Origin: Guadua angustifolia
Taxonomy: Eukaryota > Streptophyta > Magnoliopsida > Poales > Poaceae
Length of the DNA stretch: 64,000 nucleotides
NCBI GenBank assembly: GCA_036346375.1
Contig: CM070517.1
Span: 14,549,161 to 14,613,160, forward strand
Direction of reading: 5' to 3'
Shown here: positions 1 to 10,752 of the stretch, in pieces
Layout: each line of letters opens with the position of its first letter
Numbering within the stretch: the stretch's first letter is position 1
The notes under the pieces: model-generated
Seen by the model: only the letters and a program-made list of their open reading frames with translations
Told to the model about the DNA's origin: nothing
Database searches by the model: none
Translations under genes and position numbers: made by a program

Positions 1-569
1 ATTGTTTGTAGCCTGTAGGTACGCTCGCTTGATGGTCACTGAGGTGAACATATACTAGAGGCCAGAGGGTACCGTGTTGTCATCTTTAATTTTAACTTCG
101 GATCTGATCGTCTGAAAATCGAGTGCTAAGATAAACAATTGCTGTAACTATATTCTGCATTGTGCAAAGTACTGCTACCAGTAAATTTGCTATGGCATAT
201 AAATATATTTGGCATTTTATTTCATTATCAGAAAAACTAAGAAAGCTTTCTCTGGTGTCGAATAGGGTTGTTTTGCTGTCTCTTCTGGAACATCATAGCA
301 GTTACTTCAGCTTGGATCAAGGGGGAAGGTAGTACTCAAGGCCTTTTGGCATTGCCTATGTCCTTAGCGTCTAGGAAATTATTTAATGCTTATTTATGAA
401 CCGTCTATCCATTTTCAGTACAGCTGATGATAATATCTTTGTTATCATCAGCATTAGCGTGTACACTTTTTTGTTTTATGATCTATACTGATGGATTCTG
501 TATACTTCTTTTATTCTATTTTGGATCTGAGAAGGTTCCAATCTTTATACTCATCAACAATCTAGATTA
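1..569. other. Upstream/intronic sequence of the lipase gene
   Basis: No ORF of useful length and no exon that I can place. It lies directly upstream of the first recognisable lipase exon and is T-rich like the other introns of that gene, so it is most simply read as intron. The 5' exons of the lipase must lie left of the window. Confidence 0.4.
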
Positions 570-2100
570 GATGTGATTAGCTTCGAGGAGTCTGTTTGTC
601 TGAATTCATCGAGATCCTGTCCTTGCGAATGGTTTATTTGCGATGATTATCAAAGCAGCACAAGATACTTTGTGGTTCAGGTAGAACTCGTGCCCAGAAT
701 CCCAATACACCAGAATTTCTCTCTTTTCATACTGGTTAATTCTGCAGCTTGTCTTGTATTGTCATGGTTTGCTTATTTAATTGGCAGGGCTCAGAGTCAA
801 TCGCTTCTTGGCAGGCCAACCTACTATTTGAGCCCATCAAATTTGAGGTATGCTACTAGCTGTTGCTAACATTTTCAGTTGCAGGATTCCTCGTGTACAG
901 TGGATGGAAATAAAGCTCATGTTGGCAGTCGAATCATTGTAGCATCCACAGCTCCACTTAGTTCTGCATCTTGGATACATCAAATGAATGCAATGATATA
1001 GCAATGTTAGCATTTTGAAATATTAGATGCAGAAAGGAGGAGCTGACACATTTATGTAATCTCTGTACATTTGCGATGTGTTCCAGGGGCTCGATGTGCT
1101 CGTTCACAGGGGAATATATGAAGCAGCCAAGGGAATATATCACCAAATATTACCATATGTCAAATCTCACCTGAGAAGTTGTGGTAAATCTGCAGCATTG
1201 CGGTTCACTGGTCATTCTCTTGGTGGGAGTCTTGCTTTGCTTGTAAATCTAATGTTACTGATGAGAGGAGTGACGCCTACTTCATCGTTGTTGCCTGTTA
1301 TAACATTTGGTGCACCATGCATCATGTGTGGCGGTGGCCACTTGCTTCCTAAACTCGGATTGCCGAAAAGCCATGTGCAGTCCATCAGAATGCATCGAGA
1401 TATTGTTCCTCGAGTATTTTCTTGCAACTACCCAGACCATGTTGCTAACATTCTGAAGCTTGCCAATGGGAATTTCCGCAGTCACCCATGCCTCACAAAC
1501 CAGGTATATTTATGCACTCACATCTGATAACTTAGTTTTATTCCTAACACTGATAAATAAATGCTGTCCTGAACTTAACACGTGAAATGAACATAAGACA
1601 TATTTCTGTTGTCCTAACAAAAATCAATCTAATACCTGACATGGAGAACAGGTGGTAACTTGGTAAGCGCATCAATGGTTGCTTCATCTGCTTGATGTTA
1701 TTTTTTTTCTGAGAAGATATAAAAAATTGTATTGGATCTCTATCGAATACTATGATAGCTTATGTTTCTCTGTGTACCTAAATTTTACCAATATGCGGTG
1801 TTTTCTGTTTGTATTTCAGCATTCATGTCCAGCAATCTTACATCAACCAGCGATGGCTATAACCCTTTCTCTGTAACTCACTGCAGAAACTCTTGTACAC
1901 ACCAATGGGCGAGGTCTTTATCCTGTAGCCAGACGAGAGGCTGTCCCCACACCACCACCTCCTCCCACCAGACAGTGGCATCTACCGTCTGGGCGACTCA
2001 TCAGGCATCTCCCTGAGGCAGCTCCAGTCCGCCATATCAACCTTCTTCAACTCCCCGCACCCGCTGGAGATCCTCAGGGACGGCGGCGCCTACGACCCCA
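570..2100 (+). pseudogene. PLIP-like plastid phospholipase A1 (class 3 lipase), broken 3' half
   Basis: Exons can be placed at about 570-680, 788-847, 1087-1503 and 1887-2100, joined by GT-AG introns that all fall in phase 0. The conceptual protein carries CPCEWFICDD, SESIASWQANLLFEP, the nucleophile elbow FTGHSLGGS (about 1204-1230), VITFGAPCIMCGG, HRDIVPRVFSCNYPDHV and NGNFRSHPCLTNQ. This order and wording match plant PLIP1/2/3 lipases, which release fatty acids from plastid membrane lipids. The fourth exon has an in-frame TAG at 1926-1928, where relatives have a Gln before PDERLSPHH. Homology stops near 2100 after LEILRDGGAY, before the C-terminal segment where class 3 lipases of this family carry the catalytic His. 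N-terminal exons and transit peptide are outside the window. It may be a decayed host gene or a fragment captured by the CACTA element whose end lies at 3190. Family assignment is sure; pseudogene status is likely, barring a base-call error at 1926. Confidence 0.85.
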
Positions 2101-2849
2101 ATATGTCTTTCTGTGATGTCATCATGTTGATTTTTTTCTTGTTTCTTTGCATTTCTTTAAAATTAGGGAATTTTACCACCTATGGCTTTCAAATGGTGAT
2201 AGGGAATAAATTATCCCTGGGGTAATTTGCCATAGAGAATGAGGAGGATTCAAAATGGCTTCAAAATCCCCTCTAGGGAAAATTTTCCCTAAGTTTATTT
2301 TCCCTAGCATCCAAACAAGCCCTTACGGGTTTCTAGACTGCGATGCCAGGTTAAATTATGATGGGAACATTTTTTTGACGGATTTGCTATGTTCTTTTGC
2401 CTTGCAGGGTTATTCCTCACTGGCGAAAGTCCTATAGCATGGCCTTCAACTTGTGTATGATTTTTTTCCGATCTCCATAAGATTTATTCCTCCTTAACAT
2501 TGCATCGTATTAAAGTATTCAATTTCATTTGTAGATTGAGAAGATAAATAGTTAAAAAAAATCAGTGACATGTTGGACTGAGATGGAGAATGGAGGCCTG
2601 CGACACGTTGGACCGAGATGGAGAATGATGACGTGGTGGCATTCCAAGATGGCTCCGATGTTTATATATATTTTTTCATTACAATCTTTGTTCTGAACAA
2701 AATTATGACCGCACTTATGAGGATGTTACTGTAATGCAACAATTTATTTATAATACACAACAATGTTTGCTTATTTGCCATGTGAGTCCATAATGGTCTT
2801 CAAACTTCCAATTCCATTGCATATGCGTTTTAACTATAATTGGTGCCAA
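2101..2849. other. Non-coding spacer, possible degraded MITE
   Basis: No supported gene. Around 2165-2325 the sequence has a GGGAAAATTTTCCCTA-like palindromic character, and on the - strand it reads GGGCTTGTTTGGATGCTAGG, a style common at grass MITE ends. I could not find a matching inverted repeat and target duplication. Two near-repeats of a 'ttggac(t/c)gagatggagaatg' phrase occur at about 2573-2630. Confidence 0.3.
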
Positions 2850-3190
2850 ATTATATTATTTAGTAATATTTTTCATCGCTTGGTTTATTCCTTGCAATGT
2901 ATGTAAGCGTTGCCACAATTCAAATCTATATGTTGCAATGGGCTACAGAAGTCATTCGCCTATGGGTAGTACCAACATATGTAGCGTTCTCAGTAACCAC
3001 TCAATATCCGTTCTTCGCTAGCAACGGTTAATTCTAGGCCTTACCAACGCATATATAAGTGTTGCAATAGACCCTAGCAACGGCAGCATAGGCAACGCAT
3101 AATAATGCGTTGGTATAGACCCTAACAACGTATATACGGACTTTTAGCAACGCATATATGCGTTGCAAAAAGGGGTGTCCTTTTGTAGTA
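2850..3190. mobile_element. Right-hand terminus of a CACTA (En/Spm) element, K family
   Basis: The last about 340 bp match the right end of the complete CACTA at 23839-28220: the same order of TTGCAACGC-type subterminal repeats, the same 'agcaacggc agcataggcaacgcata' block, and the terminus ttttgtagta. The expected final base is G (reverse complement CACTA); here it is A. A perfect 20-bp palindrome, gcaacgcatatatgcgttgc, lies at 3147-3166. No matching left TIR is visible between this end and the lipase exons, so the left end is either deleted or beyond the window to the left of the lipase. Confidence 0.75.
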
Positions 3191-3199
3191 ACATCATGA

Positions 3200-4782
3200 C
3201 CATGAGCAAGGTGCTAAGTTGTAAGTGGATTAAGTAACTACCCGAAAGCGGCATTACCTCTTCAACCGCTTCAGTCGGTGAAGACTCTATTCGAGGAGAC
3301 GTCAACGTGATGATTGCCAGTTTTTGCACGTCGTCTCCCCAGGTAGCCCGTTGTTCCTTCAAAATCTCCTGGATGATGTTAGAAGAGATTTCATAGCATC
3401 CGAGTGAGCTATTGAATATCACCTGGCCGGATGGTCCCATCGCCAAAGTTTGGAGCCGTTTCGTCAGTCGAGGGAACGTTGGAGACGTCGACCCCCTCGC
3501 TTGAGGAGATTCGACTGCCTCTTGCCCCAGGGCTGTTTCGACCCCGCTGGGATCTATGGTGGGTGCCACGTCATCCATGGACAACACCACGCTAGTGGGA
3601 GCTGAGCTCGATGCTTGTCCATCGTCTTGAGTTGGCTCATCATCCAAGCCAATGGCTCCCTCGAGCCGCCCACTGTTATCATCAAACATGGCCTCAAGAC
3701 AAACTTGGTAAAGAACAACAAACACACAAATGAGGTAGGATTGCTCGTTATTCAATACATACCTCTGGTCGAGGATTGGCTAAAGAACAGGCCTCGATGC
3801 CGCAAGGGCTGGGTTCTGAACCTTGGAACATCTTGCTCAGTCGGGAGGAGATGTTCACATCTGACAAAGCTATTAGTCAGTAAGTTAGTTTGTCAGCCAC
3901 CAGTCAAAGCCAAAGAACAACAGGTAGCGTTATTGCTATTTACTCTTGGAGCTGTCTTTGGTTGCATCACCGGTCCCAGAATAGTCCTAAACCAAGTGGT
4001 CCCAGCACTTTAGCGGACTCGATCGTCGTGTTAGAAAATCCTGGGTGACATGCTACCCGGTTAATCCCCTCTCCCTAAACTCCTCAATTTTCTTAAAATA
4101 ATGCGCATTCCACGCAGTTGATGGAGGGACTTTCATCCAAAGGTAAATGGGATTCAGGAAGAGTGGTTGATAGGCCAGGGGGAAGTTGATCGTGTTTAGA
4201 GAGGTGATGTAAAACCACCGCTTCTTCCAGTCCGATTGCCAAGAAGAAGTGATTGGAACTGAAATATACGCACTAGCTGTGCCACTGCAAAGGTGAAACC
4301 CAGCACCCCCGACAACTTCATTCTTAGTTGCCCTCTTCAGGCTATAAAATTGGTGAAAAAAATTGAGGCTAGGTCTGATACCCAGAAAGGCCTCACAAAG
4401 ATGGGTGAACACGCTGAGCATTGTGATCGAGTTGGGGATCGGTGAAAAAGCTAGATTTCATAGAAGTCCAGAACATCGATAAAAAATTTGGAAGGGGAAA
4501 GCTAAGACCGCAGCGGAAGAAAGATTCAAAAACTACAGTCTTGTCCTCACCCTTAGGGGTAGGATAAACCTCACCCACAGATGGCCTCCAATGGAAGAAC
4601 TCCCAGGGAGGAATGAAGCCACCTTCCTCCAACTCCACGAGACGTTTCTCCATCATCATGGACTTTTGCCACACTTTCTGGAAGGTCTCGTTGTTGAAGA
4701 CCGGCCTGGCCACCTCAGTTTCCTTCTTTGGCTGCGTGGTGGCCTTGGGGCTGGCAGAAGGACTGGATGCCATTGAGGACAT
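3200..4782 (-). pseudogene. Antisense gene of element G ('putative gypsy type transposon' domain)
   Basis: It reads opposite to the host element. It starts at ATG 4782 (MSSMASSPSASPK), the first ATG downstream of a TATA-like box at about 4899-4906. The N-terminal part ends with VVFESFFRCGLSFPLP; after a frameshift near 4480 it continues with FTHLCEAFLGIRPSLNFF and VGGAGFHLCSG, the signature of the domain annotated as 'putative gypsy type transposon' (Transposase_28 family, function unknown). The copy in element A has the same two blocks in the same order. Further 3' a GT-AG intron of about 59 nt (3704-3762) precedes an acidic exon (GLDDEPTQDDGQASSS onward) running to about 3200, where the CACTA end truncates it. 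At least one frameshift makes this copy inactive. Confidence 0.65.
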
Positions 4783-4896
4783 ATGAGAAGAGGATCCCTC
4801 AAAAAGTGACGACGCAAGGGCTCAAGGGGATGAAATGGAGGCTTCAAGAATAAGGCTGAGGATGAAAAGATGAAATGGCTACAGTTCCAAGTCTAG

Positions 4897-4908
4897 GAAT
4901 TTATAAGC
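4897..4908 (-). promoter_or_regulatory. TATA-like box of the antisense gene in G
   Basis: Reads ggcttataaattcc on the - strand, about 120 bp upstream of ATG 4782. The antisense gene of element A has an equivalent ccctataaatat box upstream of its own ATG. The conserved position is the main argument. Confidence 0.45.
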
Positions 4909-5293
4909 CAGAAGCTTTTGAACACAACGATTTATTTCTCGCCGTACGGCGCCTTGATCACCGAAAAAAGTGGAATGATGGTGTCGCACCCATTGTGGCG
5001 TCTCAGACAGGAACAAATAAATGCTCAACTTCTCAACGTTCGAATTTCTAACTGATATTCCAACTCTGCTCAGAGTCAAGTCGACGAGTCGATATCGAGC
5101 GACATGTGATTACCCTAAGCACTCGAGGTAGATTACTCGACCTAGCACATTCTACCCGATACTTAGCAATTCCCTAATCTACTTGAATCATTCGACCACA
5201 AGCAGGCGAGGCGTTACTTGACCAAATAGGAGTTTGGTGGTAATCGATTGAATGCTCAAACTGACCCTCCACTAAGCAGAGTTCGGGGGCTAT

Positions 5294-5856
5294 TGTTAAA
5301 TATCTAAATATGGGATATGGACATACACCATAAACTCAAGGATCACACCACATATATCACCACGAGCATATGGAAACTTCGGATATCGTGAGCCCAGTCT
5401 GATGGGATAAGATATACACAGAGGGGGATATCTCCATGTAGAGAAGGACTCGATCGTGTTTCCGATACGAGGAAACCTACTCGAATACACCTGACCCCCG
5501 CGGAAGTTTGGATATGATATGGAGATCATAACGGCGGTGGACTCCTCATCGGCTACGACTCGGTAGATCCATCCAACTATGAATCGACCAAGGCTACCCC
5601 GACTATATAAGGACGAGGGCAGATGTCATCAAAGGGGAGAGCAATTCTCAAGCTACAACCATCCAGACTAGACAAACGAGAAGATCTCCGAGCAGAGCAT
5701 CCTTTAGCCACAGCTTAGCCACGCCCAAATTCATTTTTCCTTGTAATTAGGGTTATCCATCCCGCTCTGTACTTTGTTCATTGACCTCATATATCATCCA
5801 CACAAGAGTAGGGTATTACTCTATCAGGAGGCCTGAACCTGTCTATATCGCGTGTC
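5294..5856 (+). repeat. 3' LTR of element G
   Basis: Begins TGTTAAATATC directly after the polypurine tract gttcgggggcta(t). It contains a core promoter-like gactatataaggacg (TATA about 5604-5611) and an A-tract/termination zone near 5740-5780. The sequence stops resembling an LTR near 5856, inside '...cctgtctatatcgcgtgt', without the usual CA end, so the 3' end looks truncated at the junction with the CACTA remnant. Confidence 0.6.
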
Positions 5857-6153
5857 CCCAATTTGTGTGTTTAATTCATGCATCTCAAAGGTACTCGAAG
5901 TATAAGTTTGTTGTCGATCACTAACCTTCAACACACCGTGCCTTGTCCAACATGTATAGTTAGGTAAAAAACCCCTTCGAATCAAGTGCAAGTGCATATG
6001 CTCTTTGTCTGAAAACATCTTCTCATTCTTATAATCAATGCATGGACATTGTATGTATTCCTTCTTCTCCAACTTGTCCTCCTCAGCGGCTCTTAGAAAA
6101 GAAGAGATGCTGTCCATATATTCTCGGCTGTAATGGTTACACTGTACATCCAT
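5850..6153 (-). pseudogene. CACTA transposase N-terminal fragment (Transpos_assoc domain)
   Basis: Starts at ATG 6153 (MDVQCNHYSREYMDSISSFL). The Cys/His pattern CPCIDYKNEKMF...HLIRRGFLPNYTCWTRHG matches the transposase-associated zinc-binding domain at the start of plant CACTA TNP2-type transposases. About 100 residues remain; the DDE transposase body is absent. The last residues (after HELNTQIGD) run into the LTR junction and are not native. Confidence 0.75.
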
Positions 6154-6204
6154 ATCCGGTCCGTCTACAATTAATTAACATAAACGGTTGTCAATAAAAA
6201 CAAA

Positions 6205-7245
6205 CTATAATCTAAACCTTAATTTGAACCATATATAAATTAACCTTAATTGAACTAGGTCTAAATATTAAATTGCAACTACAATCCACAAATCAATGCT
6301 TATTAAAATATACAAAATGTTAGGAAAATAAAACAAACAAAATCTAAACCTTAATTTGAACTATATATAAATTAACCTTAGTTGAACTAGGTCTAAATAT
6401 TAAATTGCAACTAGATCACCACAAATCAATGTTTATTAAAATATAATATCTTAATACATCAAATTTAATATATGTTTCATAATAATTAATTAGCTAAAAA
6501 TAGTAGATGGACATAATTTTAATCTATATTACATAAAGCTAGGCAAAACTTCATCTAATGGAGCTAAGTAATAAATTCATCATCTACAAAATGCTAGGAA
6601 AATAAAAACAAACAAAACCTAAACCTTAATTTGAACTATATATAAATTAACCTTAATTGAGCGAGGTCTAAACATTAAATTGCAACTAGATCAACACAAA
6701 TCAATGTTTATTAAAATATAATATCTTAATATACCAAATTTAATATATGTTTGATAATAATTAATTAGCTAAAAATAGTAGATGTACATAATTTTAATCT
6801 ATATTACATAAAGCTAGGCAAAACTTCCTCTAATGGAGCTAGGTAATAAATTCATCATCTAAAAAGTGCTAAGAAAATAAAAACAAACAAAATCTAAACC
6901 TTAATTTCAACTATATATAAATTAACCTTAATTGAACTAGGTCTAAACATTAAATTGTAATTAGATCACTACATATCAATGCTTATTAAAATATAATATC
7001 TTAATATATCAAATTTAATATATGTTTGATAATAATTAATTAGCCAACAATAGTAGATGGACATAATTTTAATCTATATTATATAAAGCTAGGCAAAACT
7101 TCATCTAATGAAGCTAGGTAATAAATTCATCATCTACAAAATGCTAGGAAAATAAAAACAAATAAAATCTAAACCTTAATTTCAACTATATATAAATTAA
7201 CCTTAATTAAACTAGGTCTAAACATTAAATTACAACTAGATCACT
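6205..7245. repeat. Tandem array, 275-bp unit
   Basis: The phrase aatctaaaccttaattt recurs at 6341, 6616, 6891 and 7166, a constant spacing of 275 bp, with near-identical sequence between. A shortened unit starts at about 6211 (130 bp) and the last unit is cut at about 7245. Units are AT-rich with no reading frame. The array lies between the transposase exon and the subterminal repeats of a CACTA remnant. Confidence 0.85.
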
Positions 7246-7404
7246 ACAAATTAGGAGAGGAGTACAAATTACACACCTTGGAACACTTAGAGGAAGTATA
7301 AGCACAAGAAACCTTCCAAATGAAATGTGAAATATTGAACTTTGTGTTTGCTCTCGGGAGGAAGAAGGCCATGGAGCTACAAGCTACAGTACGCGCAGTA
7401 GTTA

Positions 7405-7760
7405 TATAGGCTCTATTATTTGTGTCGGTTTTTAATTAGAACCGGCACACATATTCAATTATTTGTGTCAGTTTTATTAACAACTGACACAAATAAGTTA
7501 TTATTGTACCGGTTCCATTAACAAACCGACACAAATAATGGGAAACTATTTGTGTCGGTCTGTAATTGAAACCGACACTAATAAGTAACTATTTATGCCA
7601 GTTTCAATTACAGATCGACACAAATAATTATTATTTGTGCCGGTTCCATTTACAAACCGACACAAATAATGGGAACACTATTTGTATCGATCTGTAATTG
7701 AAACCGACACTAATAAGTAACTATTTGTGTTGGTTTCAATTACAGATCGAACAAATAGTG
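7405..7760. repeat. CACTA subterminal repeats
   Basis: Alternating direct and inverted copies of a gtgtcggtttcaatta / taattgaaaccgacac motif with 'acaaata' caps, about eight copies in 350 bp. Such clustered short motifs in both orientations are the normal binding region of En/Spm transposition proteins. Confidence 0.65.
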
Positions 7761-8225
7761 TTCCCACCATTTTGAAGTTTGGATTGAAGGTTGGAATGAG
7801 TTCCTAACATCCTTAGGATCATATCATATCTACCGAGCTTGATGAGTTTTTGACCATCTAATCAAAAGTTGGATGATTTTTGCTTTTGGTGTTCGTGCTG
7901 ATTTTTTCTGCTGTTCTTGAGCCCGATCATACTGATCTTCGGTCATACAACACCCTCTCCAGTCATACCGGTCTCACAGGGAAAAATCCTCCTTCAAATT
8001 TGCTTGTTTTGTTTGATTTGTTTGAGGGCTTGTTTTAAATTATTTTGAGTGGGGAAAAATTTATTTGGGATCATTCAACCCCCTCTGATCACCGTCTCGA
8101 TCCTTCAATGAAATCAAACTGTTCAATACTAGGATTCCATTGCATGCTTGACTTCTCCTCATATAAAATCCCTTGATGTACAAAAGTGATCATTTGTGCT
8201 TGATAATTATGAAGAATCCATGAAA

Positions 8226-8795
8226 TTAGGTAGCCAAGCTAGGATGAATGATAGAACCATTCATCAATCTTAATCTCCATTGTAATGACAACAATAGAAA
8301 AGATATTGGAAGAGTGCTCATTCTTGTTTTAGTGCTAAAGTGTTCAGCTAATTTATAGACACTTATCATTGATGCAAGTGCATGAGATATCTCATATTCC
8401 TCCTCATCATGCACATGAAGGAACTTAAGCCCAGTTTGTGATAGGAAAATTCCTAACCTATTGTTCTCATGAGTGAATTTTAGAATTCCCGGTCGCAATT
8501 TCCTATCAAGTCCTATCTCCATAAGGAATTCTTGCAAATCTGCTAAGCTGAGCAACTTTTTCTTAGCTGCAAAGCTCCCTAGTTTGAGCTTCATGTTCAG
8601 TGTTGGTACTTGCATGTACAATGCACTTAACAAATGGCTCACATTGCATTTAGTTATCACTCTAGGTTGCTGAAAGTATAGATAGTTCCAATGGAATTCA
8701 TTTTTGTCTAGTTGATTCAACTTGATCCTTGGAAATAATGAGGACTCTATGGTGTGCAAATTCGGAACTACTAGCTTCTTTCTCTCAATTACCAA
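8226..8795 (-). CDS. Unrecognised 189-aa ORF
   Basis: Open for 189 codons from ATG 8795 in an AT-rich context, ending at 8226. It contains KKLLSLADLQEFLMEIGLD, GILKFTHENNRLGIFLSQTG and HDEEEYEISHALASMISVY. I see no transposon signature, signal peptide or membrane segment. A second open stretch on the same strand lies just upstream (9195-8950, with LILAKSERVATGVYELTTMI), which could be another exon or a frameshifted part. It sits between a CACTA remnant and a decayed gypsy element and may be a captured gene fragment. No function is proposed. Confidence 0.35.
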   Translation of the reverse strand: MVIERKKLVVPNLHTIESSLFPRIKLNQLDKNEFHWNYLYFQQPRVITKCNVSHLLSALYMQVPTLNMKLKLGSFAAKKKLLSLADLQEFLMEIGLDRKLRPGILKFTHENNRLGIFLSQTGLKFLHVHDEEEYEISHALASMISVYKLAEHFSTKTRMSTLPISFLLLSLQWRLRLMNGSIIHPSLAT

Positions 8796-9289
8796 GCCTT
8801 GATCTCGTGGATCCCATGGCCTCTTAACCTTTCCATCAACTACATACTATTGTACTATAACTTCTATGCTCCTTAACCAGAGATCAAACCATTCAATCAT
8901 GTATAGCATTACTGGACGCATCCTCACCTCATATGGAATAGCAACTAGATCAAGATACTTTTCCCACTTCAAACTTATCACTAATCCTCTCATGAATCAA
9001 ATGCCTATGTTGAGAAAGAGGCAAGCATTGAATCATAGTTGTGAGTTCATAAACTCCTGTTGCCACTCTCTCACTTTTAGCAAGTATCAGTACACCTCTA
9101 GGATCTATTAGTACTAGTACAATTGATAGCCCATAACTTACAAAGTTCTCTGTACCTTGTGTATTGCGACCAAAGTATAAATGGAACTTGTGCATATACT
9201 ATATTAGCAAGCGCATCATTTCTGAGGTGCTCGACACTGAACTTATCAACCAAATAACATCTGTTACTTTCATATTTGTGGCTTCTTCT

Positions 9290-10752
9290 CTGATAATGTG
9301 GGATCCGATAGGGCCTAAAGTTAGGAGGATTAACCCCAACTTTCAAGTGAATGTTAGGATCACAATCTCTTTCACGAGGTATATCCTACCTCTCGGCAAA
9401 GACGACGTCAAACATTTAGAGAACTTCATTCACTTCAGGTGATCTATTGCTCAATCGCTGCTTGTTCGGACTCAATCGAATTAACTTGTATAAAGAATCC
9501 CTTTGCCTTTTTCTGAATCATCTTTTGTAATTTTTAGCCTGTATGCTGTAATCTGCAATTAGTTGTGTATAATCAGGAATTAGAACCAACTGACCTTCTT
9601 TCCTGATAGTTATCATTTTCCTTTTAAGATCTAAAGTAATTGGACCGTGTTCATAAATCTAGTCTGCACCAAGAATAATGTCATAATTTCCCAACTTGAG
9701 CAATTTGAAGGTGGTAACAAACTCTAGTTCTTCAATTGTGTAATGGAGTCCGACTACTTGAGCTTGAGAAATCAGTTCTCCTCCACCAGCTACGGACACC
9801 TTCTTACTATGTATGACACTGAAATCATATCCATTGTTGATTGCATTTTCACAATCCATAAAAGAATGAGAACTTCCACTATCCACCAAAGCTATGGACT
9901 GCTTATGGCCTACCCGAATGACTAGTGAAAATGTAGTTCATCCTGTAGTTCCTTGGACTACATGAATGGATAATTGTATTAGTTGCTCTTCTTTTCTAGC
10001 TGATTCTGCTTGGATTGGACTCCCTGGAACAGTTAGAGAACTAGGCTCCATTGCTCCCTCATTCTCTCCTTCTCTATTTTCTTCATCACACCGCAACAAA
10101 ATGGCATGCAATGCTTTCTTCACTTTGCAATTGAGATTATGGCTAGGAGTACATGGCTCATTACAATGCCAACAAGTTCATGTTTTTTGTCAGTAGATAT
10201 AACCATTGCTGCTTCATTATGTTCTCTTGGCTATTGCAACTTGGAATTATCTTGTTGTGCTTTAGTCTTGTGACTACTACTCCCATGACTTTGCTTCCTG
10301 GCTATAGAGGCTTTCTCACTGAGTTTAGCATACCAATAGGCTTTCTAGCAATCCCTTGGGCTGATAACTACTTACCTCATATTTAACCTCCTCCTTAAGC
10401 CCACTAATAAAACAACTTAACAGATAAGTCTCTTGGAGATATGGATGATCTCTCTTGACTAGCTCGATCCACACATCTTTCAAAATAATCTATGTATTTT
10501 CCAATTGTGCTCAAGTGCTTGACATTTTGTATTTTCTCCACCGCTTCATGCGTGCTAGCTTTCGAAAACCTATCACAAAGAATGGCACAAAACTGCGACC
10601 AATTCAGGGATTGCCAAGGGATTCCTATGCCTTTAAACCAAGTCTATGCTAATCCTGTGAGATGACCAGATGCTAAATTCACCCACTATTCCATCAGTCC
10701 CTGCCATTTCAAAGAACTTCTCACATTGCTCGTACCCAGCCTATCGGGTTAT
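9290..10752 (-). pseudogene. Element H: decayed reverse Ty3/gypsy gag-protease-RT
   Basis: Reading right to left on the - strand: gag with CEKFFEMAGTDGIVGEF (near 10720), FSKASTHEAVEKIQNVKHLS and LSTIGKYIDYFERCVDRASQE; a degenerate Cys/His knuckle near 10180; aspartic protease with active site VDSGSSHSFMD (near 9880) and GNYDIILGAD; then the start of RT, VGVNPPNFRPYRIPHYQ (about 9290-9345). Many stops and frameshifts interrupt it. RT is lost left of 9290. The right border at 10752 is the exact terminus of an LTR (D), which interrupts gag. The lineage within Ty3/gypsy is uncertain. Confidence 0.7.

Larger units (their letters stand above)
3191..5856 (+). mobile_element. Element G: 3' part of a Tat-type Ty3/gypsy retrotransposon
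   Basis: Only the region between pol and the 3' end survives: an antisense gene (3200-4782, - strand), a polypurine tract ttcgggggctat just before 5294, and a 3' LTR. The layout is the same as in element A (12633-47088), which fixes orientation and lineage. gag, pol and the 5' LTR are absent; the left border is the CACTA terminus at 3190. Confidence 0.7.
5857..7760 (-). mobile_element. CACTA remnant with transposase N-terminus and subterminal repeats
   Basis: From right to left: a possible terminus caaatagtg (reverse complement CACTATTTG) at 7752-7760; subterminal repeats of a (t)tatttgtgtcggtt type; a 275-bp tandem array; and the 5' exon of a CACTA transposase gene on the - strand. This is the order expected at the 5' end of an autonomous En/Spm element. 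The rest is missing at the junction with LTR G near 5856. Confidence 0.6.

Noticed and set aside
2165..2325. A complete MITE
   Set aside because: MITE-like wording but no convincing inverted ends or target duplication could be matched by eye.
6205..7245. Regularly spaced repeats that might suggest an array of the CRISPR type
   Set aside because: The whole 275-bp unit repeats with no unique spacers, in plant DNA within a CACTA remnant; it is an ordinary tandem array.
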